Virus record (IMG/VR): IMGVR_UViG_3300020156_000023
Coordinates: 36,411 to 100,410 of that record
Reading direction: 5' to 3' (one strand)
Origin: a virus
DNA: 64,000 bases
Made by a program: the position numbers and the translations under genes. Below, piece by piece: positions 17,990-27,046 of the stretch; positions within the stretch are counted from its first letter, which is position 1; each line of letters begins with the position of its first letter. Below the pieces are notes generated by a model that worked only from the letters and a program-made list of their open reading frames with translations, was not told the DNA's origin and searched no databases.

Positions 17990-18795
17990 TATGCTACTGG
18001 TGTTAATCCTACTCTTTGTAAGAAGTTATTATAAGATGTTCTGAATACTTGAGATTGTGCATAACTAATAGCACCACCTAAGAAATAACAGGATATTGTA
18101 CTGGTTCCATAACCTGCTGCACCTGACCTGAGTATTAGCTGCTGTTCTGATGCTACGCTGGTTGAGGCTGCAATTCTATCCATTTGAATATTCTTATTAA
18201 TAAGCATCACATTAGTGTTATCACTTCTGCTTATCATCTTAAACCCATTTTGCGACATGTCAGCTTGTAAATTAAGATTGTCACTATTAATCCTATGAGT
18301 AACTCCATTACTTAAAAATAGTCTGTTTAATGCAGCAACTTGTCCGTCAAATGAATTATCGGTATTGTCGTATATATATACGACCCCACCCCTGCAAGCA
18401 TCGTTTAACGTATAGTTATTAGTTCCAACAGTAGGATTAAATGTAGTATTTACGAAAGCATCTGAGTTATTTCCAGATATTCCTGAAGGCCAATAATTAA
18501 GTCCTCCATGATTAATAGCTAATGGTCCAGTTGGGTTCTTCCAATTAATTAAACTTATATCCCATAGATTCAATCCATCATGTTCTCCATAAGCAAAATT
18601 AAAAAATAAATCTAACTTATTCCATATACCATTATCTATCATCCTTCTAATAAGAACATCACAAGCCACTTGTGCTGTATAACTTGGAAGGTCAAATAGT
18701 TCAGCCTCTGCCCTGGTTTTAATAGCAATCCACTCAGGAGTAAATTCATACTCTGGTATTGAAGTTACTATACTATGCGTTATTGGTTTTATCAT
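17989..18795 (-). CDS. Putative tail-fibre tip / receptor-binding protein
   Basis: I chose the ATG at 18795, which overlaps the fibre stop in an ATGA arrangement; an in-frame ATG 27 nt earlier also exists. The protein (MIKPITHSIVTSIPEYEFTP) is rich in Asn, Gly, Ser and aromatic residues, ends in VGLTPVA, and contains GGLNYWPSGISGNNSDAFVN-like glycine-asparagine loops typical of distal fibre or host-recognition domains. No enzymatic motif is seen. Coupling to the 1020-residue fibre gene supports a shared adsorption apparatus. Confidence 0.65.
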   Translation of the reverse strand: MIKPITHSIVTSIPEYEFTPEWIAIKTRAEAELFDLPSYTAQVACDVLIRRMIDNGIWNKLDLFFNFAYGEHDGLNLWDISLINWKNPTGPLAINHGGLNYWPSGISGNNSDAFVNTTFNPTVGTNNYTLNDACRGGVVYIYDNTDNSFDGQVAALNRLFLSNGVTHRINSDNLNLQADMSQNGFKMISRSDNTNVMLINKNIQMDRIAASTSVASEQQLILRSGAAGYGTSTISCYFLGGAISYAQSQVFRTSYNNFLQRVGLTPVA

Positions 18796-21700
18796 GGTTT
18801 GAAATTTCCTGTTAGTACCCATTCATCTTCAGCTCTTTTGTAGAGAGCTACTACATCCCATTGGTTACTTATCCTGTAGAAACCACTTGCTTGCTTTAAT
18901 GAAACTCCTCCTTCACCAACTATCTCTATTTCTCCTTCTCCTACTCTTGTAACAAGTAATTGTGTTCCAACAGGGAAGTTTACACTAGCATCTTCTGGTA
19001 CAGTTACTATTGTATCAAGAGCAGACTCTATCTCTAATACTCTCCCTTCATCTCCTGCAATGAAAGTATAACTATCAGTTTTAAGGTGAGGATTAAGATT
19101 AGAAGAATTTACAGCATTATCTACATATTCCTTATCTACTAAGGACCTGTCTGTATAAGAGGCTGAATAATCTTCAACATATCTAATACCACCTGTTTTT
19201 ATCTCATTAAAATCCTGCACAGTTATACCGCCTGGTACAGTTCCCATTGCTATTTGTATATCACCAGAAGTAATTGCAATATCTCCGCTTCCACCATTAA
19301 TAGATATTCCTTGCACTCCACCATCTATTGTTACTCCTTTAGAATAACCTGCAATAGTAATTCCTACCCCTGCATCTCCCCATATTGCTCCATTACTTCC
19401 ATTAGTTATATTAAAACCAAAACCCGCAGTATCTATATTAAAAGGAGATGTAATAGTAGCTTCACTACCATTATCTAATACATCTTGTAAATCTTGACTT
19501 GAAGAAGAAATTGTATTGTCTACATATTCTTTATCAACAAGAGACCTATTAGTAAAATTAGCAGAATAATTATCCTGATAACCTGCAATAGTATGGAATG
19601 TTACAGACTGTTCAGTTGTTTCTCCATACAGGTTCATTCCTGCACTGATGTACATATCAGTCTCCCCTGTTATTGTAATACCTGTTGTACCCCCATTAAT
19701 ACTAATACCCCCTGCCTCTCCTGCTAAAGAAACACCAGTAGATGACAGTGATATTGAACCTTTTACATCTGTGTTATTTGCTGATGCAATAACTACAGAT
19801 GTAACTACTCCTGTAGCTATACTACCATTTGTTAGTACACCTTGTAAATCCTGTCCTGCAGAGCTTATAGCATTACTAACCCATTCTTTTGTTGTAACAG
19901 CTTTACCATCTGCACCATCTATTAATGTATTAGTTACACTTGGAAGCCTTAATAGACCATTCTTTAATAATGTAAAAGCATCACTCTTATTAGTACTGTC
20001 TGTTCCATTACCATAATTTACAAGTCTATCTGTTCCTACTACTTCCGTAGTACTTGCTGCTGTATATATAGTCCCCCAAGCTCCACCTGCATGTTCAGCG
20101 TAAGACATTGCTTCATTACCTTGCCCTTGTGCATGAGAAGCTACTCCATGTGCTTCTGTATTTGCACCCTCAGTATGAGAATACATACCAATTGCATCTG
20201 TGTGTTCTCCTTCTGCATGTGACCAATCTCCTGTAGCTGTATTCTGTTGTCCTTCAACGTGAGCACAATTTCCTGAAGCTATGTTATTAGTTCCTTCAGC
20301 ATGTGAAGATACTCCTGATGCTATTGTATTAAATCCTTCTGCATGTGATTGCATCCCTTCTGCTCTCGTAGTATTTCCTTCTGAGTGTGAGTAGTTTCCA
20401 ATAGCTTTAGTTAAATATCCTTCTGCATGAGTAGCTATTCCTGTAGATTCAGTACTAAACCCTTCAGCATGAGATTGTGCTCCAGAAGCTAATGTGAATT
20501 GACCTTGTGCATGTGACTCTTTACCTGTTGCTCTTGTATTTGTACCTTCTGCATAAGAAGATTCCCCCATAGCACCCATAGCTAAGATTCCTTCAGCTAC
20601 AGTGCTATTACTTAAATCTGTAGCATTTAATCCTATATTACCATATTTAGTTGCATCTCTACCTTTGAATCTCCAACCTATACCATTACCTTCATTAATA
20701 GCTATTAGTCCTGATATAGCACTATATACTCCTCCTGAAGTAACAAGGTTTGTACTTCCTTCTATTGGAAGTGAATCAATAGGATAATCCCAAGACATAC
20801 CTGTAACTCCAGCTTTTTGGTGTAAACCAACAAACCAGAAATTACCATTAAGATGTGCTAAAGCTTTATTTGATACCCTGAAACTACCTGACCTAGACAA
20901 GGAGAAATCCATCTCATCAGATGCAGTCATTACTTGATTCCCACTTGAATCAAGGAACTTAATAAATACTTGGGTGGCTGTTTGTGAAACAACTACAGGT
21001 GTTAATGTGCTTCCATTTCTAGGTTTAACATCAATAAAATCATTTCCACTTTGAAAAGGATAAGCACTCGCTGTTATTCTTAGTTCTCCCGTAGTGGTAT
21101 TGAATAAGAAAGCAAAGTCATCAGGCCTAACTACATCACCCGCTACAACAGACCATGCACCTGCATTTCTCTCTACAGCAATAGCCATTCCTGTTTTACC
21201 TACTCTGAAAGTAGCCTGAGTTTGATTTATTGAAGCTCCTATTGCGCTTAGTCCATATAAGGCATAATCCTCATCTGGAGTAAAGTTCATAGAACCTACA
21301 GCATCTACCATATCATAATTAACTCTTCCTTCATAAGAAGCAGGTGTTGTTATACTTACTACATTAATAGGTTGATGTATTACAGCTCCACTGCTATTCT
21401 CTACAATTACCCACTCATAAACTCCAGGTGTAGTTTCCTGACATCTTACAGTTCCTGCTATTGGGAATATATTAGTTTGTGCAAAAGGTAAATCTGCTAT
21501 AGTTTCACTTACATATTCTTCTGTAGCAAAAGGACTTGTACCATCTCCATCATTATTTAATAGAGATGTATTTATATTTCCTCCTTGTGTAATTACTTCT
21601 TCGAAATTGGGTATAAGTATTACAGGATTAGTAGGGTCAGTATTATCTACTAAATCCCCAGTTACAGATAAAACTGCTCCTATAGACAGGTTATCCAGGT

Positions 21701-21854
21701 TTTCTATTTGTTGTAAGGTTAAGTGATAGAACTCATTAAGCTCTTCACTACCACCCTGCTTTTCAGAGGTACTGTTATGTTTAAGTGCACTAGGTTCTGC
21801 CATAAGGCATTTAACCTGTTTCATTAACCATTGTACTTGTTGATATAATTCCAT
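18792..21854 (-). CDS. Tail fibre with YadA-like head repeats, 1020 aa
   Basis: Between about residues 430 and 590 the protein has at least ten tandem 14-residue repeats of the form ATGxxSHAEGxxTxA, the left-handed beta-roll repeat of YadA-type trimeric adhesin heads. Further on, a module with (L/T)(V/T)(D/T)KE(Y/W)V(D/S)N...QDLQ occurs three times (DNA near 19880, 19490 and 19100), separated by diversified insertions, as expected for a fibre evolving by module duplication. The N-terminal 40 residues are helical and probably attach to the tail. It is a trimeric host-binding fibre by inference. The gene is followed by an overlapping tip gene. Confidence 0.85.
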   Translation of the reverse strand: MELYQQVQWLMKQVKCLMAEPSALKHNSTSEKQGGSEELNEFYHLTLQQIENLDNLSIGAVLSVTGDLVDNTDPTNPVILIPNFEEVITQGGNINTSLLNNDGDGTSPFATEEYVSETIADLPFAQTNIFPIAGTVRCQETTPGVYEWVIVENSSGAVIHQPINVVSITTPASYEGRVNYDMVDAVGSMNFTPDEDYALYGLSAIGASINQTQATFRVGKTGMAIAVERNAGAWSVVAGDVVRPDDFAFLFNTTTGELRITASAYPFQSGNDFIDVKPRNGSTLTPVVVSQTATQVFIKFLDSSGNQVMTASDEMDFSLSRSGSFRVSNKALAHLNGNFWFVGLHQKAGVTGMSWDYPIDSLPIEGSTNLVTSGGVYSAISGLIAINEGNGIGWRFKGRDATKYGNIGLNATDLSNSTVAEGILAMGAMGESSYAEGTNTRATGKESHAQGQFTLASGAQSHAEGFSTESTGIATHAEGYLTKAIGNYSHSEGNTTRAEGMQSHAEGFNTIASGVSSHAEGTNNIASGNCAHVEGQQNTATGDWSHAEGEHTDAIGMYSHTEGANTEAHGVASHAQGQGNEAMSYAEHAGGAWGTIYTAASTTEVVGTDRLVNYGNGTDSTNKSDAFTLLKNGLLRLPSVTNTLIDGADGKAVTTKEWVSNAISSAGQDLQGVLTNGSIATGVVTSVVIASANNTDVKGSISLSSTGVSLAGEAGGISINGGTTGITITGETDMYISAGMNLYGETTEQSVTFHTIAGYQDNYSANFTNRSLVDKEYVDNTISSSSQDLQDVLDNGSEATITSPFNIDTAGFGFNITNGSNGAIWGDAGVGITIAGYSKGVTIDGGVQGISINGGSGDIAITSGDIQIAMGTVPGGITVQDFNEIKTGGIRYVEDYSASYTDRSLVDKEYVDNAVNSSNLNPHLKTDSYTFIAGDEGRVLEIESALDTIVTVPEDASVNFPVGTQLLVTRVGEGEIEIVGEGGVSLKQASGFYRISNQWDVVALYKRAEDEWVLTGNFKP

Positions 21855-21882
21855 TTATTATGTATATAAAGTTATTGTTTAT

Positions 21883-22635
21883 TTAACAAGCTTCCTCTTG
21901 TATTGTTTGGTATAATTCTTTCAATTCCTCGAAGTCTATTCCAAACTTTCTCATACATCTTTTAATCTCACAGATATCATATAAGTCATCTATATACTGC
22001 TCTTCAGATTCATCTGAAGCAGAAAAGAACTGTTCAAAATAAAAACCTAAGTAGTATATACTTACAAATTTACTAAACAATTCTAAACTTCCTGTAAACC
22101 TTCCGAAGAAATCTGTGCTATTAACTTGTATACAAAGCTCTTTTTGTATATCACAACTATATAAGTTGGCAGCTCTGTAAATAAAATTAGCTCTCTTACA
22201 GTTCTGACATTGCTCATCTGGGCCTTCATATCCCTTAAGTAAATGATACGTTATCACTTCATTAAAGATATTCTGATATTGTGATAAGTTTTCTACTCTA
22301 GCCTGGGTTACTGAATTACCACATTCTACACAGTTATCTCCACATAAGAATGCTTTGACATCACTTACAATCCTAGTTTCTAATTTAGGGAAATAGTTAA
22401 TAGTAAAAGTATCTGTAGGAGTACCTGTACCAGGTACATTAACTACATATATCCCATCTATAGTAAGAGCTAATAGTTTTTCTTCACTTGCAAGTAAAGT
22501 ATCTACTACAGGGCTTGGACTATTAGTTTCACAAGTACAACAGTTACCTGCTAATTGTATAGAATATGTAGAACTTGTAACACCAGTGTTTTCTAGGTAA
22601 TATTCATTTTTATATTTTCTTAATAAGAATGCCAT
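21883..22635 (-). CDS. Cys-rich structural-block protein, 250 aa
   Basis: It begins MAFLLRKYKNEYYLENTGVT and contains about sixteen cysteines grouped as CCTC, CGDNCVECG, CQNC and CEIKRC, suggesting metal clusters. The C-terminal half is helical with many Phe and Tyr. It lies between the fibre gene and a hairpin terminator that ends the capsid-proximal operon. Similar Cys-rich proteins occur in this part of crAss-like genomes; the role, perhaps fibre attachment, is not evident. Confidence 0.6.
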   Translation of the reverse strand: MAFLLRKYKNEYYLENTGVTSSTYSIQLAGNCCTCETNSPSPVVDTLLASEEKLLALTIDGIYVVNVPGTGTPTDTFTINYFPKLETRIVSDVKAFLCGDNCVECGNSVTQARVENLSQYQNIFNEVITYHLLKGYEGPDEQCQNCKRANFIYRAANLYSCDIQKELCIQVNSTDFFGRFTGSLELFSKFVSIYYLGFYFEQFFSASDESEEQYIDDLYDICEIKRCMRKFGIDFEELKELYQTIQEEAC

Positions 22636-22654
22636 TTCTTAATTTATATTAAAT

Positions 22655-22680
22655 AAAAAGGGGAGCTTGTTGCTCCCCTT
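22655..22680 (-). terminator. Intrinsic terminator of the capsid-proximal operon
   Basis: Read on the minus strand, the perfect 7-bp stem GGGGAGC/GCTCCCC with a 5-nt loop is followed by TTTTTATTT. It lies 11 bp after the stop of the 409-residue structural gene, so it separates the head operon from the fibre operon. Confidence 0.88.
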
Positions 22681-22690
22681 CCTATGGTTA

Positions 22691-23920
22691 TTAAGCTATA
22701 CCATCTGTAGCAACAGTCTTGTCCTCTGTTGGTTCTGATACAGTAGGGTCCACATTTGCAGCAGCAGCATCATCTGTCAGTGCATCAAACCCTAAAGGTG
22801 TTGCAATAGCATCTAAGATACCTATTACTGCAGCCCTTGTTACCGTGTCAGTAGCAGGGATAGCTATTATACTAGCCTCGTTGTTTTCATATTCAAGCCA
22901 TGCTCCTATAGACTTTTGGTCATATGCAAGAGCAATTTGGTCATACTTAACTGTAGGGATAGCATTAAAGTGTCTGTCATAAGCTACACCATTTAGTGTA
23001 GATAGCCTATAAGGACTGTCTTTCCATCCTAAAGCAAAGTATTCTTTTTGCTTAATATCATTTCCATTACCTTCTTCATAGGCAACCTCCTGAACTGTTA
23101 TAACTTCTCCATTACACTTGAAGCCTGCAATCTTAGTTGCAATAACTACAGTTTCTCTTGGATAGAAGTAATTCAGGTTTACTGAACCAGTGAAAGCTCT
23201 AAGCTTCTGTGGTTGAGTTTCAAGTTGTAAGTCAGTGTAAAGATAATCAGCTGTGTCAGTCTGAGTTGCGTTATAAGCCATTATAGCATCTAAGTCAGCA
23301 TCAGATACTGTATCTCCTGTATCTAAGTCACCAGATAATCCTGTTACTGTAGCAGCCAGGATAGGCTGTCTTGCTATAGCTCTTGCTACAACTAATCCAT
23401 CAGAGTCATTGTTAATCTCTAATTTAAGAAGTTTAGTTATCTCATTAGCATCACCTGATGGGCATGTAGGTGTACATCCCTCACAGCATGAAGTTTTAAT
23501 AGCGTAAGTCTTCCAGAATTGATTATAACCTTGAGTCCTGTAGATTTCCTGGTTCCTAAGTTCAAGTTTAACTCCATATACAGTTTCACAATCTGCAGTA
23601 TAATTTGCAATGTTAACTATCATATTTTGTCCTGGAGTATGTGGTCTGTAGGTATAGTAAGCTATACCTTTCTTTTGGATATGGCTACCTGCTGATTTTT
23701 GTATTTCATCAGTAATAGTATCTCCATCAGCATCCACTCCAACAGCTACATAGAAGTTTCTCTTAGTACCAGCAGTAGCAGCTACGAAAGAAAGGTTAGT
23801 TTCATAGTCAAAGAAACCTATCTGACCTGGAGCTAAAGCTGTAACTTTACCACCTGCTGGAAGCACTGCCTGATTCCCACTTGTTACCAATACTTGAAAC
23901 ACGTCATTGTTTCTACTCAT
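22691..23920 (-). CDS. Abundant-type structural protein, 409 aa (head or tail)
   Basis: The protein (MSRNNDVFQVLVTSGNQAVL) is beta-rich with a Gly/Ala/Thr-rich composition typical of virion shell or tube proteins, plus a short Cys cluster (SCCEGCTPTC near residue 145). It ends with an acidic tail. Its own strong terminator right after the stop is consistent with high expression. It belongs to the conserved set near the crAss-like major capsid gene. Whether it is an auxiliary capsid or a tail protein cannot be decided here. Confidence 0.65.
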   Translation of the reverse strand: MSRNNDVFQVLVTSGNQAVLPAGGKVTALAPGQIGFFDYETNLSFVAATAGTKRNFYVAVGVDADGDTITDEIQKSAGSHIQKKGIAYYTYRPHTPGQNMIVNIANYTADCETVYGVKLELRNQEIYRTQGYNQFWKTYAIKTSCCEGCTPTCPSGDANEITKLLKLEINNDSDGLVVARAIARQPILAATVTGLSGDLDTGDTVSDADLDAIMAYNATQTDTADYLYTDLQLETQPQKLRAFTGSVNLNYFYPRETVVIATKIAGFKCNGEVITVQEVAYEEGNGNDIKQKEYFALGWKDSPYRLSTLNGVAYDRHFNAIPTVKYDQIALAYDQKSIGAWLEYENNEASIIAIPATDTVTRAAVIGILDAIATPLGFDALTDDAAAANVDPTVSEPTEDKTVATDGIA

Positions 23921-23931
23921 AATTTTTAATT

Positions 23932-24651
23932 TTAATTAAATTGATTTAAATTCAGTTTTGCTTGTTTAATCTGGTAATCTGGAATTTGCAAATCACCAGT
24001 AGTTATAAGAACAGCTATATCTACAATTTCTCTATGCGTGTGTTCTGGAAGTTCGCAATCCTGACTACCTGTTAATACTACACCATCTGGTAAAGTATAT
24101 GAACCTGTAGGAAGAAAGTCTTGAGCATTGTGCATATAAGCATGTTTCCTAATATAATTTAAAGTTAGCTCAGTTACAGCAAATGTACCATCAGTAAAAA
24201 TCTTGATTCCTTTATCATAGAACCTGATATTAACCTCTCTCCATTCAAAAGAAGACTTTGTAAAAGAGTCTTCCTCATGTTCATCATCATGTTGATAAGT
24301 ATAGCATCTTGCTATTCTATCTCCACAACCTTCTTTAGACATCTTAACTTTTGCTGATAGATAGAACATATAGTTCTCTGGTAAGCTTATGTAATACTCC
24401 GTGTCATTAATTTGAGCTGGAGTAAGTACAACATCATCTACTACTATAGTTCTTAAATCATCTATACTTCTTTGATTTATCTCGAAACCTAAATGATTAT
24501 TAACTCTGGGCTCTGCTATAGACTTAACAAAAATCTCATAAGCCTCATTGATTTTCCAATCTATTTCAGGAACTCTTAGATTCCTGTATTGTTGAGAATC
24601 AATCTTGTTGAGTTTCTGCTTTAGGTCATAGTGCATTCCCCTTATATTCAT
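23932..24651 (-). CDS. Connector-type structural protein, 239 aa
   Basis: It starts MNIRGMHYDLKQKLNKIDSQ and has an N-terminal helical hairpin (PEIDWKINEAYEIFVKSIAE) like phage head-tail adaptors, followed by beta-rich sequence. It is spaced 11 bp from the upstream 409-residue gene and 6 bp from the downstream one. The assignment rests on this pattern and on conserved crAss gene order; no catalytic motif is present. Confidence 0.6.
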   Translation of the reverse strand: MNIRGMHYDLKQKLNKIDSQQYRNLRVPEIDWKINEAYEIFVKSIAEPRVNNHLGFEINQRSIDDLRTIVVDDVVLTPAQINDTEYYISLPENYMFYLSAKVKMSKEGCGDRIARCYTYQHDDEHEEDSFTKSSFEWREVNIRFYDKGIKIFTDGTFAVTELTLNYIRKHAYMHNAQDFLPTGSYTLPDGVVLTGSQDCELPEHTHREIVDIAVLITTGDLQIPDYQIKQAKLNLNQFN

Positions 24652-24657
24652 AATCTA

Positions 24658-25449
24658 TTAGTTTATTTTTTCTAATATTTGAGCCTTCATACTCTGATTC
24701 TTAGGGTCTGAGAAATAATCTACAGCACTTTCTATATCATAACCTAACTGGTCATCCATGTAGTATATTGCAGTTCCATCTTTTCTTAGTACACCTTTAT
24801 GTATTCCTTCAAGTACCATTGCATGTACAGCAGTTCTACCTTTATCTCTATTCATTAAGTTAAGTACTTTCTCAGCACCATGCTTATCAATAGCTTCATC
24901 TAACTTAAGGTCTACATAGTCCTCAGATTGATTTCTTACAGAAATACCTTCAAGAATCTGAACAAGTTCAGCTTTTCTTGCTTTTGTAAGTTTGGTAGAT
25001 TCTATAACTACCTTCCTCTTCATAGCTGCTTTTGAAGCTTTGATTTCTACCTCTTCCTGTTCATCAAATATTACGAACAGAGCTTCAGGATACTTTCCTT
25101 CTTCATACTCTTTCATAGAGTTAGCTACAAGGTCATTAGCTTTAAGCATTTTAACCTTAATTTCATTAACTGGTATTGAAGTGTCAAAGATATTATTACC
25201 ATGATTCAACTTCACTCTTCCTTCACCTAAGTGATAGAATGGATGTGGTTTTCCTTTTGTATAATCAGGACTTAGGTCATATCCATGAGCCTCTAATCTT
25301 ACCCTGTCTTCATCAGACAATCCAGTTGCTAATTTACCTGTTCTTAAACTTACAGGTGCTTCAATTGTAACAGGTCTCGCAAATGCTTCTTTACCTGTTT
25401 TCTTGTGCCATCTTACTTTTTCAATGGGTCTTACTTCTACTATTGCCAT
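24658..25449 (-). CDS. Structural-block protein next to the major capsid gene, 263 aa
   Basis: A Lys/Glu-rich mixed alpha/beta protein (MAIVEVRPIEKVRWHKKTGK) without signal or membrane segments. The middle contains a basic helix (KASKAAMKRKVVIESTKLTK). It is the first gene after the major capsid gene and has its own upstream TATCTTTG box. In crAss-like phages this slot holds a conserved protein of unknown role, possibly capsid-associated. Confidence 0.6.
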   Translation of the reverse strand: MAIVEVRPIEKVRWHKKTGKEAFARPVTIEAPVSLRTGKLATGLSDEDRVRLEAHGYDLSPDYTKGKPHPFYHLGEGRVKLNHGNNIFDTSIPVNEIKVKMLKANDLVANSMKEYEEGKYPEALFVIFDEQEEVEIKASKAAMKRKVVIESTKLTKARKAELVQILEGISVRNQSEDYVDLKLDEAIDKHGAEKVLNLMNRDKGRTAVHAMVLEGIHKGVLRKDGTAIYYMDDQLGYDIESAVDYFSDPKNQSMKAQILEKIN

Positions 25450-25488
25450 CTTCTTTTTGTTTTAGTTAAACATTATATTTCAATGTGG

Positions 25489-25496
25489 CAAAGATA
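25489..25496 (-). promoter_or_regulatory. Possible Bacteroidota -7 box (TATCTTTG) after the major capsid gene
   Basis: On the minus strand TATCTTTG lies 40 nt before the start of the 263-residue gene, in an A/T-rich 105-bp gap. A TTG at the expected distance is missing (TGGTGG is present instead), so the promoter is only probable. Confidence 0.4.
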
Positions 25497-25554
25497 TAAA
25501 AAATTTTTAAATCTCCACCACATCTACTCTATAAGTTATAGAAAAATATTAGTC

Positions 25555-27021
25555 TTACAGACCAACATTTCTTTTTAATATAAGTTCACCACATTTAGTG
25601 ATATCCTCAATATGTACCCCAGTAATCTTAGATACGTGCATTGAGTAGTATTCACCTGCGTGAGACATTAAACCACCTTTAGATGGTCCATAAGGATTGA
25701 TAAGTCCAGCTACATAACCAAACTTGTATCCATTTCTCTTAGTAACTAACTGTACGTTAGAATTACCATTCTCTCCTGAGAAGTCAAGGAAGGTAAACCT
25801 CATTGATTCTACAGGATATCCTGTTATAGGGTCAATCTCAAAGTTAATGCTTCTGTCATCATATAATGGATTGTGAACTACTTCAAGTTCTGCACCATTA
25901 TGCATGATATACTTGGTAAATTGATAACCAATTGCATAAGCATTAGAGTTGTAAGGAGATTTGTCAGGTTTAATTGGAGAGAAGTTAGAGTTAGCAATGA
26001 ACCAACCTCTTTTCTCCATAAGGTCCTGCATAGCTCTGTTGAACAGAAGCATACCATATTCTCCAGTGAACACTTTAATTTTTCTACCTGCACCTGGCTT
26101 AACTCTTGAATAGAATATATCTAATAAGAACTCTTCAATAAGAGTTGCTGTAAGCTCAGAGTAGTAGTGTAAGTGAGAATCCTCAAGTTTCTCTTGTATA
26201 CCTGAGAAGGTATCTACTGGTCTTGCAGTTGCATTTTCAATAGACCTTGCTCTTCTGTTATACCAATAAGCTCTTTCAAGCTCTCTGTACCATTGTCTCC
26301 AGTATTCTACTTCAGCATAAGGTATCCATGTATCATGACTTGCACCTTTTGAATCTTGTAGTTTAACAGCTAATACCTCTTCAGCAGCATAATCAGTTAC
26401 CTGATATTTCTTTCTGAATTTACCCATTGAATCTTCAAGGGTTAAAGGAGCTGCGTACTGAGTTGAACCATCTTGGTTATCTGCCTCACCATAAGTAGAG
26501 TAAAGCTTAGCCCATTGTTGACCTGGTTGTAAGTAAGCAGGTGGTACGAATGCTTGGAAATCATCTGATACAAGCCTTACTGTGTACACCCAACCATTAC
26601 CATGTCTTTGAACCTCATCCATAACCCTACACTGATACTTCTGTCCAGAAGTACCTGGAGTAATTACATCCCCTGGTACATACCAATTCTCATCAAGTTT
26701 AACCTTGAAAGTAGTTCTTCCTTGTCCTGGAGTAGTATTAGTACTTGGCTCAACATTCTCAATAACTACAAGAGGCCTTGTGTCTGCACCTTTCATAGAC
26801 CATTCCCATGCCATAGTACCTATTGTTCTCTCAGCACCTGTAGCCCAAGATATAGATGATAGCGGGTTGTCTGAGTAATAGTTCTGAGCAGAGAATAGTT
26901 GATTCATCTTGTCCTCAAACACTGTAGGCTTAGCATTAAGCATAGCTCCCAAGTGATTAAGTTCAGTCATGTTAGCATGCCAAGGCATTTGTTTTGTTTT
27001 TAACTTTCCTAATGTTGCCAT
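25555..27021 (-). CDS. Major capsid protein (HK97-fold, crAss-like)
   Basis: At 488 residues with start MATLGKLKTKQMPWHANMTE, this matches the crAss-like major capsid protein in length and in sequence blocks such as ENWYVPGDVI, RKKYQVTDYAAEEVL and the C-terminal GYVAGLINPYGPSKGG. It follows the scaffold-like gene by 25 bp. The protein forms the icosahedral shell. It appears full-length, and the gap after it allows separate control of downstream genes. Confidence 0.92.
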   Translation of the reverse strand: MATLGKLKTKQMPWHANMTELNHLGAMLNAKPTVFEDKMNQLFSAQNYYSDNPLSSISWATGAERTIGTMAWEWSMKGADTRPLVVIENVEPSTNTTPGQGRTTFKVKLDENWYVPGDVITPGTSGQKYQCRVMDEVQRHGNGWVYTVRLVSDDFQAFVPPAYLQPGQQWAKLYSTYGEADNQDGSTQYAAPLTLEDSMGKFRKKYQVTDYAAEEVLAVKLQDSKGASHDTWIPYAEVEYWRQWYRELERAYWYNRRARSIENATARPVDTFSGIQEKLEDSHLHYYSELTATLIEEFLLDIFYSRVKPGAGRKIKVFTGEYGMLLFNRAMQDLMEKRGWFIANSNFSPIKPDKSPYNSNAYAIGYQFTKYIMHNGAELEVVHNPLYDDRSINFEIDPITGYPVESMRFTFLDFSGENGNSNVQLVTKRNGYKFGYVAGLINPYGPSKGGLMSHAGEYYSMHVSKITGVHIEDITKCGELILKRNVGL

Positions 27022-27046
27022 AATTTTTTAAAAAATGTTTGTTTTA

